From: Hallerella succinigenes
Lineage (GTDB): Bacteria; Fibrobacterota; Fibrobacteria; Fibrobacterales; Fibrobacteraceae
Length of the DNA: 64,000 bases
Assembly (NCBI RefSeq): GCF_002797675.1
Contig: NZ_PGEX01000001.1
Span: 124,001 to 188,000, forward strand
Direction: 5' to 3'
Below are positions 52,610-61,882 of this stretch, one piece after another. The translations under genes were made by a program, and so were the position numbers. Under the pieces are notes generated by a model. That model had not been told where the DNA came from. It was given only the letters and a program-made list of their open reading frames with translations, and ran no database searches. The first letter of the stretch is position 1. Every line of letters starts with the position of its first letter.

Positions 52610-55585
52610 ATGATTCTCCTTGTAGCCGAAAAACCTTCTGTCGCAAACCAGCATTACCGCCCAATGCTCGAACGGTTGGAGGGCGAAAAATTCACACAGG
52701 GAGACGGTTGCCTGATCGGTCAAAACCATTGCATTACCTGGTGCGTGGGCCATTTGATTACGCTTGCCCCGTTAGACGCTTACCCCGGTTACGAAGGAGC
52801 GTGGCGCCTTTCTAATTTGCCGCTTTTACCCGAAAAGTTCCGCTTAATGGAAATTGAAAGCACCAAAAAACAGTTGAACGTGGTGCGTTCCATGATGGAA
52901 AAGGCAGACGTTCTGGTGAACGGCGCCGATGCAGGCCGTGAAGGGAACCTGATTTTTGATTTGGTGCTCGATTTTACGCCGGCGTTCAAACAAAAGAAGA
53001 TTATGCGCCTTTGGGTGAACAGCTACGTCGCCAAGGATCTCGACAACGCTTGGAAGCACTTGGAAGATGCGACCGAAAGGTTAAACCTGAGTTACGCAGC
53101 AAGACTTCGCCAGCGCGCTGACTGGATGGTCGGTTTAAACGCGACGCGCGCTTACACGCTTACCGCAGGCCGCGGCAAAATGATCTCTGTCGGACGCGTT
53201 CAAACGCCGACATTAAACCTTGTCGTGGAACGTGACACGATCGTGGAACAATTCAAGGAACTTTTTTACTACGGCGTACTCGGAACGTGGAAAGGCTTTG
53301 GAGCGCAACTTCTGCGCGATGACAAAGTCGCCGTTTTCGAAAAGGAAGAGCAGGCGCAAGCCGTGGTCGATAAATGTTCACCACCCGAAAACGCGACGAT
53401 TTCTAGGCTTGATATTCAGCAAAAAAAGCAGTTCCCGCAAAAGCCTTTTGATTTGACCGAACTTCAAAAGGAAGGCAACAAGCGCTTTAAATGCAGCGCA
53501 AAACAAGTTCTCGACTGTGCCCAGAACCTGTACGAAAAAAAACTTCTCACCTACCCGCGTACCGATTCCGCATACTTGCCGGATACGATGAAGGGAGAAG
53601 CTTACGCCTTGGCGCAAAGGCTCGCCTCGCCGGAACAGCAAAAGCTGATGCGAGACGCAAGTGAAAACTTTGTCTTCATCAATTCGAGCAAGGTCACAGA
53701 CCACTTCGCAATCATTCCCACGGGAGAAGATCCGCAGGGCCTTCCCGAAATGGAACAGAAGATTTACGAGCTCGCCAAGGAACGCTTTATTCAGGCATGG
53801 TTCAAACCGTACATCTGGAGCGAAATGGAAGTTCTGCTCCAATGCCCCGAAGAAGAAAGCGAAACTTTCCGTTTAAAACTCAAGCGCAACGAAGACCTGG
53901 GCTTTCGCGCAATCGTCAAGGACGAAAAGGAAAAAAAGAAGAAGTCCTCAAAAAAAGGCGATAATTCCGATTCTGCAGACGATGACGACTCTAACGACGT
54001 CACGAATCTCGTCGAAGAATTCCCGCTGTGGAACCTGGGCGACAAGGCTCCCTTCGACAGCGTGGAACTTCAAAAAAAGAAGAAGAGCAAACCAAAGTAT
54101 TATACGGAAGCGACTTTGCTCGCCGCTATGAAAACCGCAGGCAAGCAGGTCGAAAACGAAGAACTCGCCGAAGCGATGAAGGACCGCGGTCTCGGCACTC
54201 CGGCAACGCAAGCGGGCATTATCGAAACGCTCAAAAAGCGCGGATTCATTGAAGCACAAAAGAATTACCTCGTCAGCACCCAGCGCGGGCGCGAAGTCAT
54301 TTCGCTGATGGACGAAAAGGTCAAATCCCCGGAAATGACCGGCGAATGGGAATATCAGCTTTCCCAAGTCGAAAAGGGGAAGCTTTCCCCGGTGGAATTC
54401 CGCGACGGCATCATCGAATACGTCAAATCGCTTTTTACGGAACTGCACGCCAAGTATCAGTGCCAATTTGACAGAGAAACGGTGACAGAAGCGCTTCCCT
54501 GTCCCAAGTGCGGAAGCCCGCTCGAAACCTTGCCGTGGGGCTATGTTTGCCAGCAGGAAAATTGCGGTTTTAAAGTCGGTCACACAATCGCGGGCCGCAT
54601 GCTCAGCCATGAAGAAATGAAAGGTCTTCTTTCTTCGGGCAAGTCCGAGCTGATTTCGGGATTCAAAAGCAAAAAAGGTTCCTCATTTAGCGCAACCCTT
54701 GTGATGCACGAAGATGGGAACATCGCATTCGATTTTAGCGATAATCCCGACAACCGCGTACCGACAGAATTCAAATGCCCTAAATGCGGTAAAATGCTTT
54801 CGGACGCAGGAAACCGCCTTATCTGCAGCGACGATTGCGACTTTACCTTTTACAAAACGATTGCCAGCCGTATAATGCAGGAATCGGAACTGCAAGAACT
54901 TTTCACAAACGGCACGACCCACGTCCTTTCAGGTTTCCACACCAAAAAAGGTTCAAGCTTTAACGCCAAAATCACCTGGGACAAGGACTTTCACGCCACC
55001 TTCGCCTTTGAAAACGACGGACATTTCCACGGGACCGAAACCAAGTACAAATGCCCGATTTGCAAGCACACGCTCGAAGAAAACAAGAACGCTATCTTCT
55101 GCTCTGCGGAAAACTGCAAATTCACTCTGTTCAAAACCGTCGCCGGTAAAAAGCTCCGCGTGGGTGATATCAAGGCTCTTCTCACCGATGGAAAAACAGA
55201 AGTTTTGCAAGGATTCAAAAGCAAAAAAGGTTCTTCGTTCAATGCGATTTTAAAGCTCGGCGAAGACGGTCGCACGTCTTTTGAATTTCCCCGTCGAAAC
55301 TTCCCCTGCCCGGTCTGCAACGAACAACTCCGATTCCGAAACGACATTTACGCCTGTCCAAATTCGCACTGCGGTTTCGGCATTCCCAAGGTCTTTTACG
55401 GACGAGAACTTTCCGACGAAGAAGTGGAAAAACTTTTGACCGATAAAATTTCGCCGGTCCTCGAACCTTTCCAAAAGAACGAAACCAAGTTCCGTGCCGC
55501 GATTGAAATCCGAAACGGCGGAAAACTTGGCTTCTATAAAGAATCCGTTTGTCAACTTTCATCCATGACGGCAAAGCCAAAGTAG
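52610..55585 (+). CDS. topB: DNA topoisomerase III (type IA) with four C-terminal zinc repeats
   Basis: This type IA topoisomerase of 991 aa decatenates single-stranded DNA crossings. It has the N-terminal TOPRIM (ILLVAEKPSVA, VNGADAGREGNLIF), the ISVGRVQTPTLNLV motif, and the active-site Tyr in LLTYPRTDSAYLPD. A charged insert (about 440-495, KEKKKKSSKKGDNSDSADDD) interrupts the core. The C-terminus (about 625-980) holds four tandem units of about 90 aa, each with two Cys pairs (CPKCG...C....C), then GFKSKKGSSF-like residues. Such long zinc tails are unusual for TopB and likely bind DNA or partners. No Shine-Dalgarno is seen at the ATG. Confidence 0.94.
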   Translation: MILLVAEKPSVANQHYRPMLERLEGEKFTQGDGCLIGQNHCITWCVGHLITLAPLDAYPGYEGAWRLSNLPLLPEKFRLMEIESTKKQLNVVRSMMEKADVLVNGADAGREGNLIFDLVLDFTPAFKQKKIMRLWVNSYVAKDLDNAWKHLEDATERLNLSYAARLRQRADWMVGLNATRAYTLTAGRGKMISVGRVQTPTLNLVVERDTIVEQFKELFYYGVLGTWKGFGAQLLRDDKVAVFEKEEQAQAVVDKCSPPENATISRLDIQQKKQFPQKPFDLTELQKEGNKRFKCSAKQVLDCAQNLYEKKLLTYPRTDSAYLPDTMKGEAYALAQRLASPEQQKLMRDASENFVFINSSKVTDHFAIIPTGEDPQGLPEMEQKIYELAKERFIQAWFKPYIWSEMEVLLQCPEEESETFRLKLKRNEDLGFRAIVKDEKEKKKKSSKKGDNSDSADDDDSNDVTNLVEEFPLWNLGDKAPFDSVELQKKKKSKPKYYTEATLLAAMKTAGKQVENEELAEAMKDRGLGTPATQAGIIETLKKRGFIEAQKNYLVSTQRGREVISLMDEKVKSPEMTGEWEYQLSQVEKGKLSPVEFRDGIIEYVKSLFTELHAKYQCQFDRETVTEALPCPKCGSPLETLPWGYVCQQENCGFKVGHTIAGRMLSHEEMKGLLSSGKSELISGFKSKKGSSFSATLVMHEDGNIAFDFSDNPDNRVPTEFKCPKCGKMLSDAGNRLICSDDCDFTFYKTIASRIMQESELQELFTNGTTHVLSGFHTKKGSSFNAKITWDKDFHATFAFENDGHFHGTETKYKCPICKHTLEENKNAIFCSAENCKFTLFKTVAGKKLRVGDIKALLTDGKTEVLQGFKSKKGSSFNAILKLGEDGRTSFEFPRRNFPCPVCNEQLRFRNDIYACPNSHCGFGIPKVFYGRELSDEEVEKLLTDKISPVLEPFQKNETKFRAAIEIRNGGKLGFYKESVCQLSSMTAKPK

Positions 55586-55650
55586 CCGCCATGCCAATGC
55601 CCTGCATTAGCTAGCCACCAAAAGAAAAGATTCATTTTATCAACGAAGGT

Positions 55651-57714
55651 TCATTTCACCTTCACGCGCAAAGCCTTGCTCTGACCGATAGCGCGCACAA
55701 TGTAAACACCATCTGCAAAGCCCGCATTCTTAAGAGTCGCGAAGAGGTTCGCATCAGCATTTTCAACACGGCCCAAGAATTTACCCGTCACGCCGAAGAC
55801 ATTGTACGAGACATTAGCCTGAGAAGTCAAGCGAACTTCGCGAATAATGGTTGTCGCATTCGGATCGGTGAACTGCAGCCAGTCCACGTTCAGGTAAGGG
55901 CCGGTAATCAAGAGCTTGAGCACATGTTCGCCCTTTTTGAGTTCCACGGAGCCCACATCGACAACCTTGTAAGTGGTGAAAACGGAATCCACTTTTTCGA
56001 ACGAAATCGCATCCGTAATCGCCGTGTCGTCAACAAACAGCTGCATACCGGCAGTTTCGAACGCAGTCGCGATATTCGCAGTGATATCGTACTTGGCGTC
56101 CGCCGTGACATTGATGGTGTATTCGACCCATTCGTTTTCTTGCGTATAACCGATAGCGTAACCCGAACATGCAGCGTCGCCGCACTTGGAATCGCTAATG
56201 TCTACCAAATCTACTTCATCTTCGCGATAAACCTTGCCCTGGTTTTCGCGGTCGTTGTCGTAGAACGATTTATTGTGACCGCCCTCATCGTAGTTTTCAG
56301 CCTCAATCTTGCCCGGAATCATCGCGGCAGTGCCCTTGTAAGCAGTTTGCGGAACGGCAGTCTTTTCACTTTCCATATACCAGTAGTCAAAATCGAAACC
56401 GCCCTGCTTTACAACAAAGTAAAGGTCGTCGACGCCGGCGGCATCGGTCACGTCGAAGGTATGTTCTTCCCAAGCAGTACTTGCAGGGATATTCATGGAC
56501 GCAAGGAGAGCTCCGTTTTCGGAACCGGTATGGAGTTCAAGCATACCGCCGCTGCCTCTGGTGCAAACGGTAATGCGGTCGGCACCATCGCCCATGTCAA
56601 CAGAACGCACCTTGGTGTAGAATCCGCTGTTCATATTGGTAAGGAAAACATTGCCATATTCGGAACCGACATGTTCGATGATGGTGTAGCCATCCGACGT
56701 ATTGACGGTCATACCGCCAACCCAAGACTTGGTTTCGGCTTCCACGCGCACGAACGGGTCAAGGTTCTTGATAGGCTTCACAACGCCACTGTCGGTCGCG
56801 CGGATCGTGGGAATCGTTCCATCGGCATTCCAAGTGAATTCCTCGATGGCGGTAGAACGGCTGAAGCCGCCGCCTTTCACGTTCTTCTGGTTGTGGTAGA
56901 AGAAGAAGCTGCGGCCCTTAAAGTCGACAATGCCGGAGTGGACTGTGAACGCGGCACCCGGTTCGCTACTCGGCATAATGACGCCCTTGTAAGTCCAGGG
57001 GCCCGTTGGGGAATCACTCCAAGAATAGTCAATGGATTCGGGAATGCCTCCGGCGGCATAAATCATGTAATACTTCTTGCCACGCTTGTGAATCCACGGG
57101 CCTTCGGTATACTTGCCGTTAAAGGTGCTCATATCGGAGACCTGGATGTCGCTTGCGCATTCAATCATGTTCTCCTTGAGGGGGCAATAATAAAGCTTCG
57201 GATTGCCCCAGTAGAGCCAAGCCACGCCATCGTCGTCAATAAATACGGTAGGGTCGATGTAGTCCCAGTTAGGGCCCGCCAGATGCTTGCCGTTCAGGGC
57301 ATCCTTGAAAGGGCCTTCCTTCTTATCGGACACGGCGACGTTGATGGCGCGGCCACCTTGGGCGGATTCTACGGTCACGTAATAATAGTACTTGTCATTG
57401 CGGCGAATGCATTGAGCAGCCCAGTCGCCGTTCTTCTTGGCAGAACCGTTAAAATCACCCGCTTCCAAAATGAGGGTGTTCATATCGGTCCAGTTCACCA
57501 TATCCGTGGTGCACGATACGCGCCAACCGTGCATCGTGAAGAAGCTGCCGCCCTCATCGTTGCCGGAATACGTGCAAAGCGTATCGCCGAATACGACTGG
57601 TGCCGGGTCCGGAGAATAATAGGTCTGGATAAGCGGGTTTTCGGCCATAGCCGAGGTGCAGAATCCAAAACCAACCAAGGCGACAGTCGCCTTAATGCTC
57701 TTCGCAAACATCAT
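55651..57714 (-). CDS. Secreted GH43 glycoside hydrolase with CBM6-type domains
   Basis: This is a secreted 687-aa enzyme. After a signal peptide (to about residue 24, SAMA) comes a five-bladed GH43 domain (about 28-325). Its three catalytic carboxylates are visible: Asp in SPDPAPVVFGD, Asp in YIDPTVFIDDDG and Glu in YTEGPWIHKRG. Two carbohydrate-binding domains of CBM6-like pattern follow (about 330-455 and 470-615, IPGKIEAENYDEGG, NEWVEYTINV, LNVDWLQF). The tail SYNVFGVTGKFLGRV...GVYIVRA resembles the sorting or basic terminal domains of secreted Fibrobacter enzymes. GH43 members act on xylan or arabinan side chains; the exact substrate is unknown. AAGGA precedes the ATG. Confidence 0.92.
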   Translation of the reverse strand: MMFAKSIKATVALVGFGFCTSAMAENPLIQTYYSPDPAPVVFGDTLCTYSGNDEGGSFFTMHGWRVSCTTDMVNWTDMNTLILEAGDFNGSAKKNGDWAAQCIRRNDKYYYYVTVESAQGGRAINVAVSDKKEGPFKDALNGKHLAGPNWDYIDPTVFIDDDGVAWLYWGNPKLYYCPLKENMIECASDIQVSDMSTFNGKYTEGPWIHKRGKKYYMIYAAGGIPESIDYSWSDSPTGPWTYKGVIMPSSEPGAAFTVHSGIVDFKGRSFFFYHNQKNVKGGGFSRSTAIEEFTWNADGTIPTIRATDSGVVKPIKNLDPFVRVEAETKSWVGGMTVNTSDGYTIIEHVGSEYGNVFLTNMNSGFYTKVRSVDMGDGADRITVCTRGSGGMLELHTGSENGALLASMNIPASTAWEEHTFDVTDAAGVDDLYFVVKQGGFDFDYWYMESEKTAVPQTAYKGTAAMIPGKIEAENYDEGGHNKSFYDNDRENQGKVYREDEVDLVDISDSKCGDAACSGYAIGYTQENEWVEYTINVTADAKYDITANIATAFETAGMQLFVDDTAITDAISFEKVDSVFTTYKVVDVGSVELKKGEHVLKLLITGPYLNVDWLQFTDPNATTIIREVRLTSQANVSYNVFGVTGKFLGRVENADANLFATLKNAGFADGVYIVRAIGQSKALRVKVK

Positions 57715-57943
57715 AATGCATTCCTTTACGCCCTACGGAGCGATTTTCAGGACTCACCATAAAATTTCAACCAACCACTATAAATTAGCTCCCCGAAACG
57801 GGCTATAAACCGCCCCAAAAAACACTTCTTATTGATTTTTTATCAACACTTTATCGGGAATATGATCGTTCTAGAACCCTCTATTAAGTCAAATCCAAAA
57901 ACGTTGCATAATTCCTAATTGATAATTGGATATTCCGAGTGCT

Positions 57944-57960
57944 TTGGCACGATTCTTGCA
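57944..57960 (+). promoter_or_regulatory. Sigma-54-type promoter motif upstream of htpG
   Basis: TTGGCACG-ATTC-TTGCA fits the sigma-54 consensus fully, with GG (57946-57947) and GC (57958-57959) separated by exactly 10 bp. Transcription would start near 57971, leaving a 5' leader of about 128 nt before htpG. The site lies in the 384-bp gap between the divergent GH43 and htpG genes. Nothing else gene-like was seen in that gap. Actual use depends on an activator not seen here. Confidence 0.65.
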
Positions 57961-57986
57961 TTTATAAGCGTGGAATTTGAGCAGTC

Positions 57987-58075
57987 CTGGGTGAAATTTG
58001 CAAAAAGGTCCGTAAAAAGACATTCGCAATTTCCCAGTTTCTCTTTTTGAAACACGGACTGTTTCATTTTGAAAC
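57987..58075 (+). promoter_or_regulatory. Structured 5' leader and repeat upstream of htpG
   Basis: CTGGGTGAAATTTGC (57987-58001) can pair with GCAATTTCCCAG (58026-58037) with small bulges. A second perfect inverted repeat, TGAAACA-CGGAC-TGTTTCA (58048-58066), lies 33 bases before the htpG ATG, and the half site TGAAAC recurs at 58070-58075. This could be an operator or an mRNA structure that changes with temperature. It is not a CIRCE element. Function is inferred only from position. Confidence 0.45.
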
Positions 58076-58098
58076 GTTTTGATTTAATGGAGATAACC

Positions 58099-59982
58099 AT
58101 GGCAACTGAAAAGAAAGAATTCCAAACTGAAGTTCAGGATCTTCTTCATTTGATGATCCATTCCCTGTACAGCAACAAGGAAATTTTTCTCCGCGAATTG
58201 ATTTCGAATGCGGCTGACGCCCTCGACAAGCGTCGTTTCCTTTCCCTTTCCGACGCAAAGCTTTTGCCGGAAAATACACAGCTCAAGATCGACCTTTCTG
58301 TGAATTCGACAAACAAGACCCTTGTCGTCGAAGACAATGGTATCGGCATGAACAAGGAAGATCTCGTGAGTTGCCTCGGTACGATCGCCCGCAGCGGAAC
58401 GAAGCACTTTGTGCAGAGCCTCAAGGATTCCGACAAGTCGAGCGTGGATCTGATCGGCCAGTTCGGTGTGGGCTTCTATTCCGCCTTCATGGTCGCGAAC
58501 AAGGTCGAAGTGCTTTCCCGCAAGGCGGGTGAAGAAACCGGCTACCTCTGGAGTTCCGACGGTACAGGTTCCTATGAAATTTCCGATATGCCGAAGCAGG
58601 ATGTCGGTACCAAAATCACGCTTTACCTCAAGGACGGCGAAGACTTCCAGGAATTCACCACCGAATGGGGCGTCGAATCCATCGTCCGTAAGTACAGCGA
58701 ATTCGTTTCTTACGGTATCTACCTGCACCACGAACCGACGAAGAACGATAAGGGCGAAATGGAAACCAAGGAACCGACCCGCTTGAACGACAAGCAGGCT
58801 CTTTGGCGCCAGAGCGCAAACGAAATCAAGGAAGAACAGTACAAGGAATTCTATTCCACCGTCGCACACGAAGGCGGCGAACCTCTCGCCTGGAAGCATT
58901 CCCATGCCGAAGGTTCCCAGGAATTCTGGACCTTGACCTACATTCCGTCCAAGGCTCCGTTCAACATTTGGCAGAACGACCGCATCAACGGTCTGAAGCT
59001 CTACGTGAAGAAAGTCTTCATCATGGATGACTGCAAGGATCTGCTTCCGCCGTGGCTCCGTTTTGTGCGCGGCGTCGTTGACAGCGAAGACCTGCCGCTG
59101 AACGTTTCCCGTGAAATTCTCCAGTCGAACAAGATTATCACCACGATCCGCAAGCGCGTCATCAAGGACGTTCTCGACAAGCTCGCCGAAATCAAGAGCA
59201 AGGACCGTGAAAAGTACGAAGCCTGGTGGAAGGAACTCGGCATGGTTCTCAAGGAAGGCTTCTACATGAACTGGGAACATCTCGATGAACTGAAAAAGCT
59301 TACGCTCTTCAAGTCCACGAAGTCCGCCGACAAGTTCACGAGCCTCGAAGAATATGTAAAGAACATGCCTGCCGATCAGAAGGAAATCTACTACCTCATC
59401 GGCGAAAACAAGGATTCGATTGCCGCAAGCCCGATCCTCGAAGCTTACAAGAACAAGAACTACGAAGTTCTTCTCCTTTCCGACCCGATCGACGAATTCA
59501 TGATGAACTCTCTCCAGGAATTCGACGGCAAGAAGTTCCACGACGTCAGCCGCGGCGATGTGGACTTTGAAAAGACCGAAGAAGAAAAGAAGGCGGAAGA
59601 AGCTTCCAAGACCGAATACAAGGATCTTTGCACCGACCTCCAAAAAACTCTCGACGCCACCATCAAGGAAGTGCGCGTTTCAAGCCGTTTGAAGGACAGC
59701 CCGTGCTGCCTCGTCACCGACGAAGCTGCGATGAGCCGCCACATGGAACGCATGATGTCCGCCATGGGCCAGAGCGTCACCAAGTCCAAGCGCATTTTGG
59801 AAATCAACCCGAACCATCCGATTTGCAAGATGCTCAAGGAAAAAATTGCAAAGAAGGAATCCCTCGAAGATTGGCCGAAGGCTCTCTACGGTCAGGCCGT
59901 TCTCGCCGAAGGTTCCCAGCTCGAAAATCCGGGTGAATACGTGCAGGCGATCAACAAGCTGCTCACTGCACAGCTTCACTAA
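58099..59982 (+). CDS. htpG: Hsp90-family chaperone HtpG
   Basis: This is the bacterial Hsp90, 627 aa. The GHKL ATP-binding motifs are clear: FLRELISNAADALDKRR, VVEDNGIGMNKEDL, GQFGVGFYSAFMVA. The middle domain carries VFIMDDCKDLLPPWLRFVRG and the following VDSEDLPLNVSREILQ. The C-terminal dimerisation domain ends at YVQAINKLLTAQLH. The ATG at 58099 has GGAG six bases upstream; an in-frame ATG at 58069 adds ten residues without a good ribosome-binding site. It is the only gene in its transcription unit. Confidence 0.97.
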   Translation: MATEKKEFQTEVQDLLHLMIHSLYSNKEIFLRELISNAADALDKRRFLSLSDAKLLPENTQLKIDLSVNSTNKTLVVEDNGIGMNKEDLVSCLGTIARSGTKHFVQSLKDSDKSSVDLIGQFGVGFYSAFMVANKVEVLSRKAGEETGYLWSSDGTGSYEISDMPKQDVGTKITLYLKDGEDFQEFTTEWGVESIVRKYSEFVSYGIYLHHEPTKNDKGEMETKEPTRLNDKQALWRQSANEIKEEQYKEFYSTVAHEGGEPLAWKHSHAEGSQEFWTLTYIPSKAPFNIWQNDRINGLKLYVKKVFIMDDCKDLLPPWLRFVRGVVDSEDLPLNVSREILQSNKIITTIRKRVIKDVLDKLAEIKSKDREKYEAWWKELGMVLKEGFYMNWEHLDELKKLTLFKSTKSADKFTSLEEYVKNMPADQKEIYYLIGENKDSIAASPILEAYKNKNYEVLLLSDPIDEFMMNSLQEFDGKKFHDVSRGDVDFEKTEEEKKAEEASKTEYKDLCTDLQKTLDATIKEVRVSSRLKDSPCCLVTDEAAMSRHMERMMSAMGQSVTKSKRILEINPNHPICKMLKEKIAKKESLEDWPKALYGQAVLAEGSQLENPGEYVQAINKLLTAQLH

Positions 59983-60002
59983 TTAGACATTTCTTGTCAA
60001 TG

Positions 60003-60032
60003 AGCCGTCTTATATTTAAGACGGCTTTTTTT
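60003..60032 (+). terminator. Intrinsic terminator after htpG
   Basis: AGCCGTCTTA (60003-60012) and TAAGACGGCT (60017-60026) pair perfectly around TATT and are followed by a run of T residues to 60032. It separates htpG from recQ, so recQ needs its own promoter within about 27 bp downstream or readthrough. Confidence 0.92.
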
Positions 60033-60058
60033 GTACACTTTTCTATTTTTGAGCGCCC

Positions 60059-61867
60059 ATGGAATCCGTAGAACGCCTTTTCGAATTCGCAACCCAGTTG
60101 CTGAAAGACACTTTCGGTTTTAAAACCTTTCGCCCGGCGCAAGAGGCTGTATTAAAGAATCTTTTTGCAGGCAAGGATACGCTCGCGCTTCTCCCGACAG
60201 GCGGTGGGAAGTCTATCTGTTACCAGATTCCTGCCCTGGTGCTTCCGGGAACGTGTGTAGTTGTTTCCCCGCTGCTTGCGCTGATGAAGGACCAGGTGGA
60301 TAACCTTTGCGAAAACGGCGTGGCGGCGGCCGCCCTCAACAGTCAGGTATCGAAAGAAGAGGCTTTTGAAATTCGACAGAAGGCGATGCGCGGTGAACTG
60401 AAGCTCTTGTACCTTTCCCCGGAACGCATCCAATACGAACTGGATCATCTTCTTTTGCGAATGGAAATTTCCCTGTTCGCAATCGATGAAGCGCATTGCA
60501 TTTCGCAGTGGGGCCACGACTTTCGCCCCGAATATTCCCAGCTTCATGCGCTGCGGGAACGTTTCCCCAAGACACCGCTGATCGCGCTCACGGCCACCGC
60601 GGACTCGGTCACCCGCAAAGACATTCAGACTCAGCTCTCAATTCCCCCAGAAAACGTGGTCCTTTCAAGCTTCGACCGCCCGAACCTGAGTCTTACCGTC
60701 AAACTGAATTACCGCAAACGTGAAAAACTCAACGAAATCGAAAAGTTCATCGGCAAGCACAAACGTCAAAGCGGCATCGTTTACTGCCTTTCGCGCCGCA
60801 GCACAGAAACGGTCGCCACGGAACTGCGCAACCGCGGAATTCCGGCAAAGGCTTACCACGCGGGGCTTGAAAGTGCGGAACGCATCGAAATCCAGGAAGA
60901 TTTTTTGAATGACCGCACCCAGGTCATCTGCGCGACGACCGCTTTCGGCATGGGCATCGACAAGCCCGACATCCGCTTCGTCATCCATTACAACACGCCC
61001 AAGAACATGGAAGGCTACTACCAGGAAATCGGGCGTGCAGGTCGTGACGGACTTCCCTCCGACACGCTTCTCTTTTATTCCGATAGCGACATGGTGCAGC
61101 TTGCCAAGTTTGCCGAAGAAAGCGGCGAAAAGGATTTGCAAATCGAAAAGCTTCACCGCATTGAACATTATGCGACAAGCCCCATTTGCAGGCGCCGTAT
61201 TCTTTTAAGCTACTTCGGAGAAGCCTTCGATCATGACTGCGGCAACTGCGATATCTGCAAGAATCCCCCACAGCGCTTTGACGGTACAATCCTTGCACAA
61301 AAGGCGCTTTCCGCAATCGTGCGCACACGTCAAATCGAAAACAGCCACATGATTGTGGACATTTTGCGCGGAAAACGCTCCACCGAACTTTTGGAAAAGC
61401 ATTACGACAAGATCAAAACGTACGGTGTCGGCAAAACGACACCGCCCGCCAAATGGAACGCCTACTTAATGCAGCTCGTTCATCTGGGAGTCATCGAAAA
61501 GAGTTACGCCCAGGACCAGCACCTTTCCATGACGCCTTACGGCTGGGAAATCCTGCGCGGCGAAAAAAAGCTCGAACTCGCGCTCGTCCGCGAAACGGAA
61601 AGTACCCCTTCCAAATCCCTGCGCACGCCAAAGCTCGCCACAAATGATGACGACAAACTGTTCCAGGCTCTGCGCCTCTTGCGCTTGGAACTTGCCCAAA
61701 AGGAAAATGTCCCCGCCTACGTTATCTTCAACGACAAGGTTCTCACGGAAATTGTCGCACAAAAGCCTACAAGCCTTGAAGACTTCGCAGAAATTCCGGG
61801 CATCGGCACATTTAAATGCAAAAAATATGGGCAGATTTTCGTAAAGGAAATCTGCCGCATGCTCTAA
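60059..61867 (+). CDS. recQ: ATP-dependent DNA helicase RecQ
   Basis: RecQ is a 3'-5' helicase in recombination and repair. The 602-aa protein has Walker A LLPTGGGKSICYQ, DEAH box IDEAHCISQWGHDFRPEY, TATAD (motif III), and the motif VI QEIGRAGRDGLPS. The RecQ zinc-binding domain (RRRILLSYFGE...CGNCDIC) and winged-helix region follow. An HRDC domain closes the protein (about 520-600, PTSLEDFAEIPGIGTFKCKK), so it has the full E. coli-like architecture. No clear Shine-Dalgarno is seen. Its 3' end is convergent with the cadherin-like gene, 15 bp apart. Confidence 0.96.
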   Translation: MESVERLFEFATQLLKDTFGFKTFRPAQEAVLKNLFAGKDTLALLPTGGGKSICYQIPALVLPGTCVVVSPLLALMKDQVDNLCENGVAAAALNSQVSKEEAFEIRQKAMRGELKLLYLSPERIQYELDHLLLRMEISLFAIDEAHCISQWGHDFRPEYSQLHALRERFPKTPLIALTATADSVTRKDIQTQLSIPPENVVLSSFDRPNLSLTVKLNYRKREKLNEIEKFIGKHKRQSGIVYCLSRRSTETVATELRNRGIPAKAYHAGLESAERIEIQEDFLNDRTQVICATTAFGMGIDKPDIRFVIHYNTPKNMEGYYQEIGRAGRDGLPSDTLLFYSDSDMVQLAKFAEESGEKDLQIEKLHRIEHYATSPICRRRILLSYFGEAFDHDCGNCDICKNPPQRFDGTILAQKALSAIVRTRQIENSHMIVDILRGKRSTELLEKHYDKIKTYGVGKTTPPAKWNAYLMQLVHLGVIEKSYAQDQHLSMTPYGWEILRGEKKLELALVRETESTPSKSLRTPKLATNDDDKLFQALRLLRLELAQKENVPAYVIFNDKVLTEIVAQKPTSLEDFAEIPGIGTFKCKKYGQIFVKEICRML

Positions 61868-61882
61868 GCTTTTACAGAGAAA

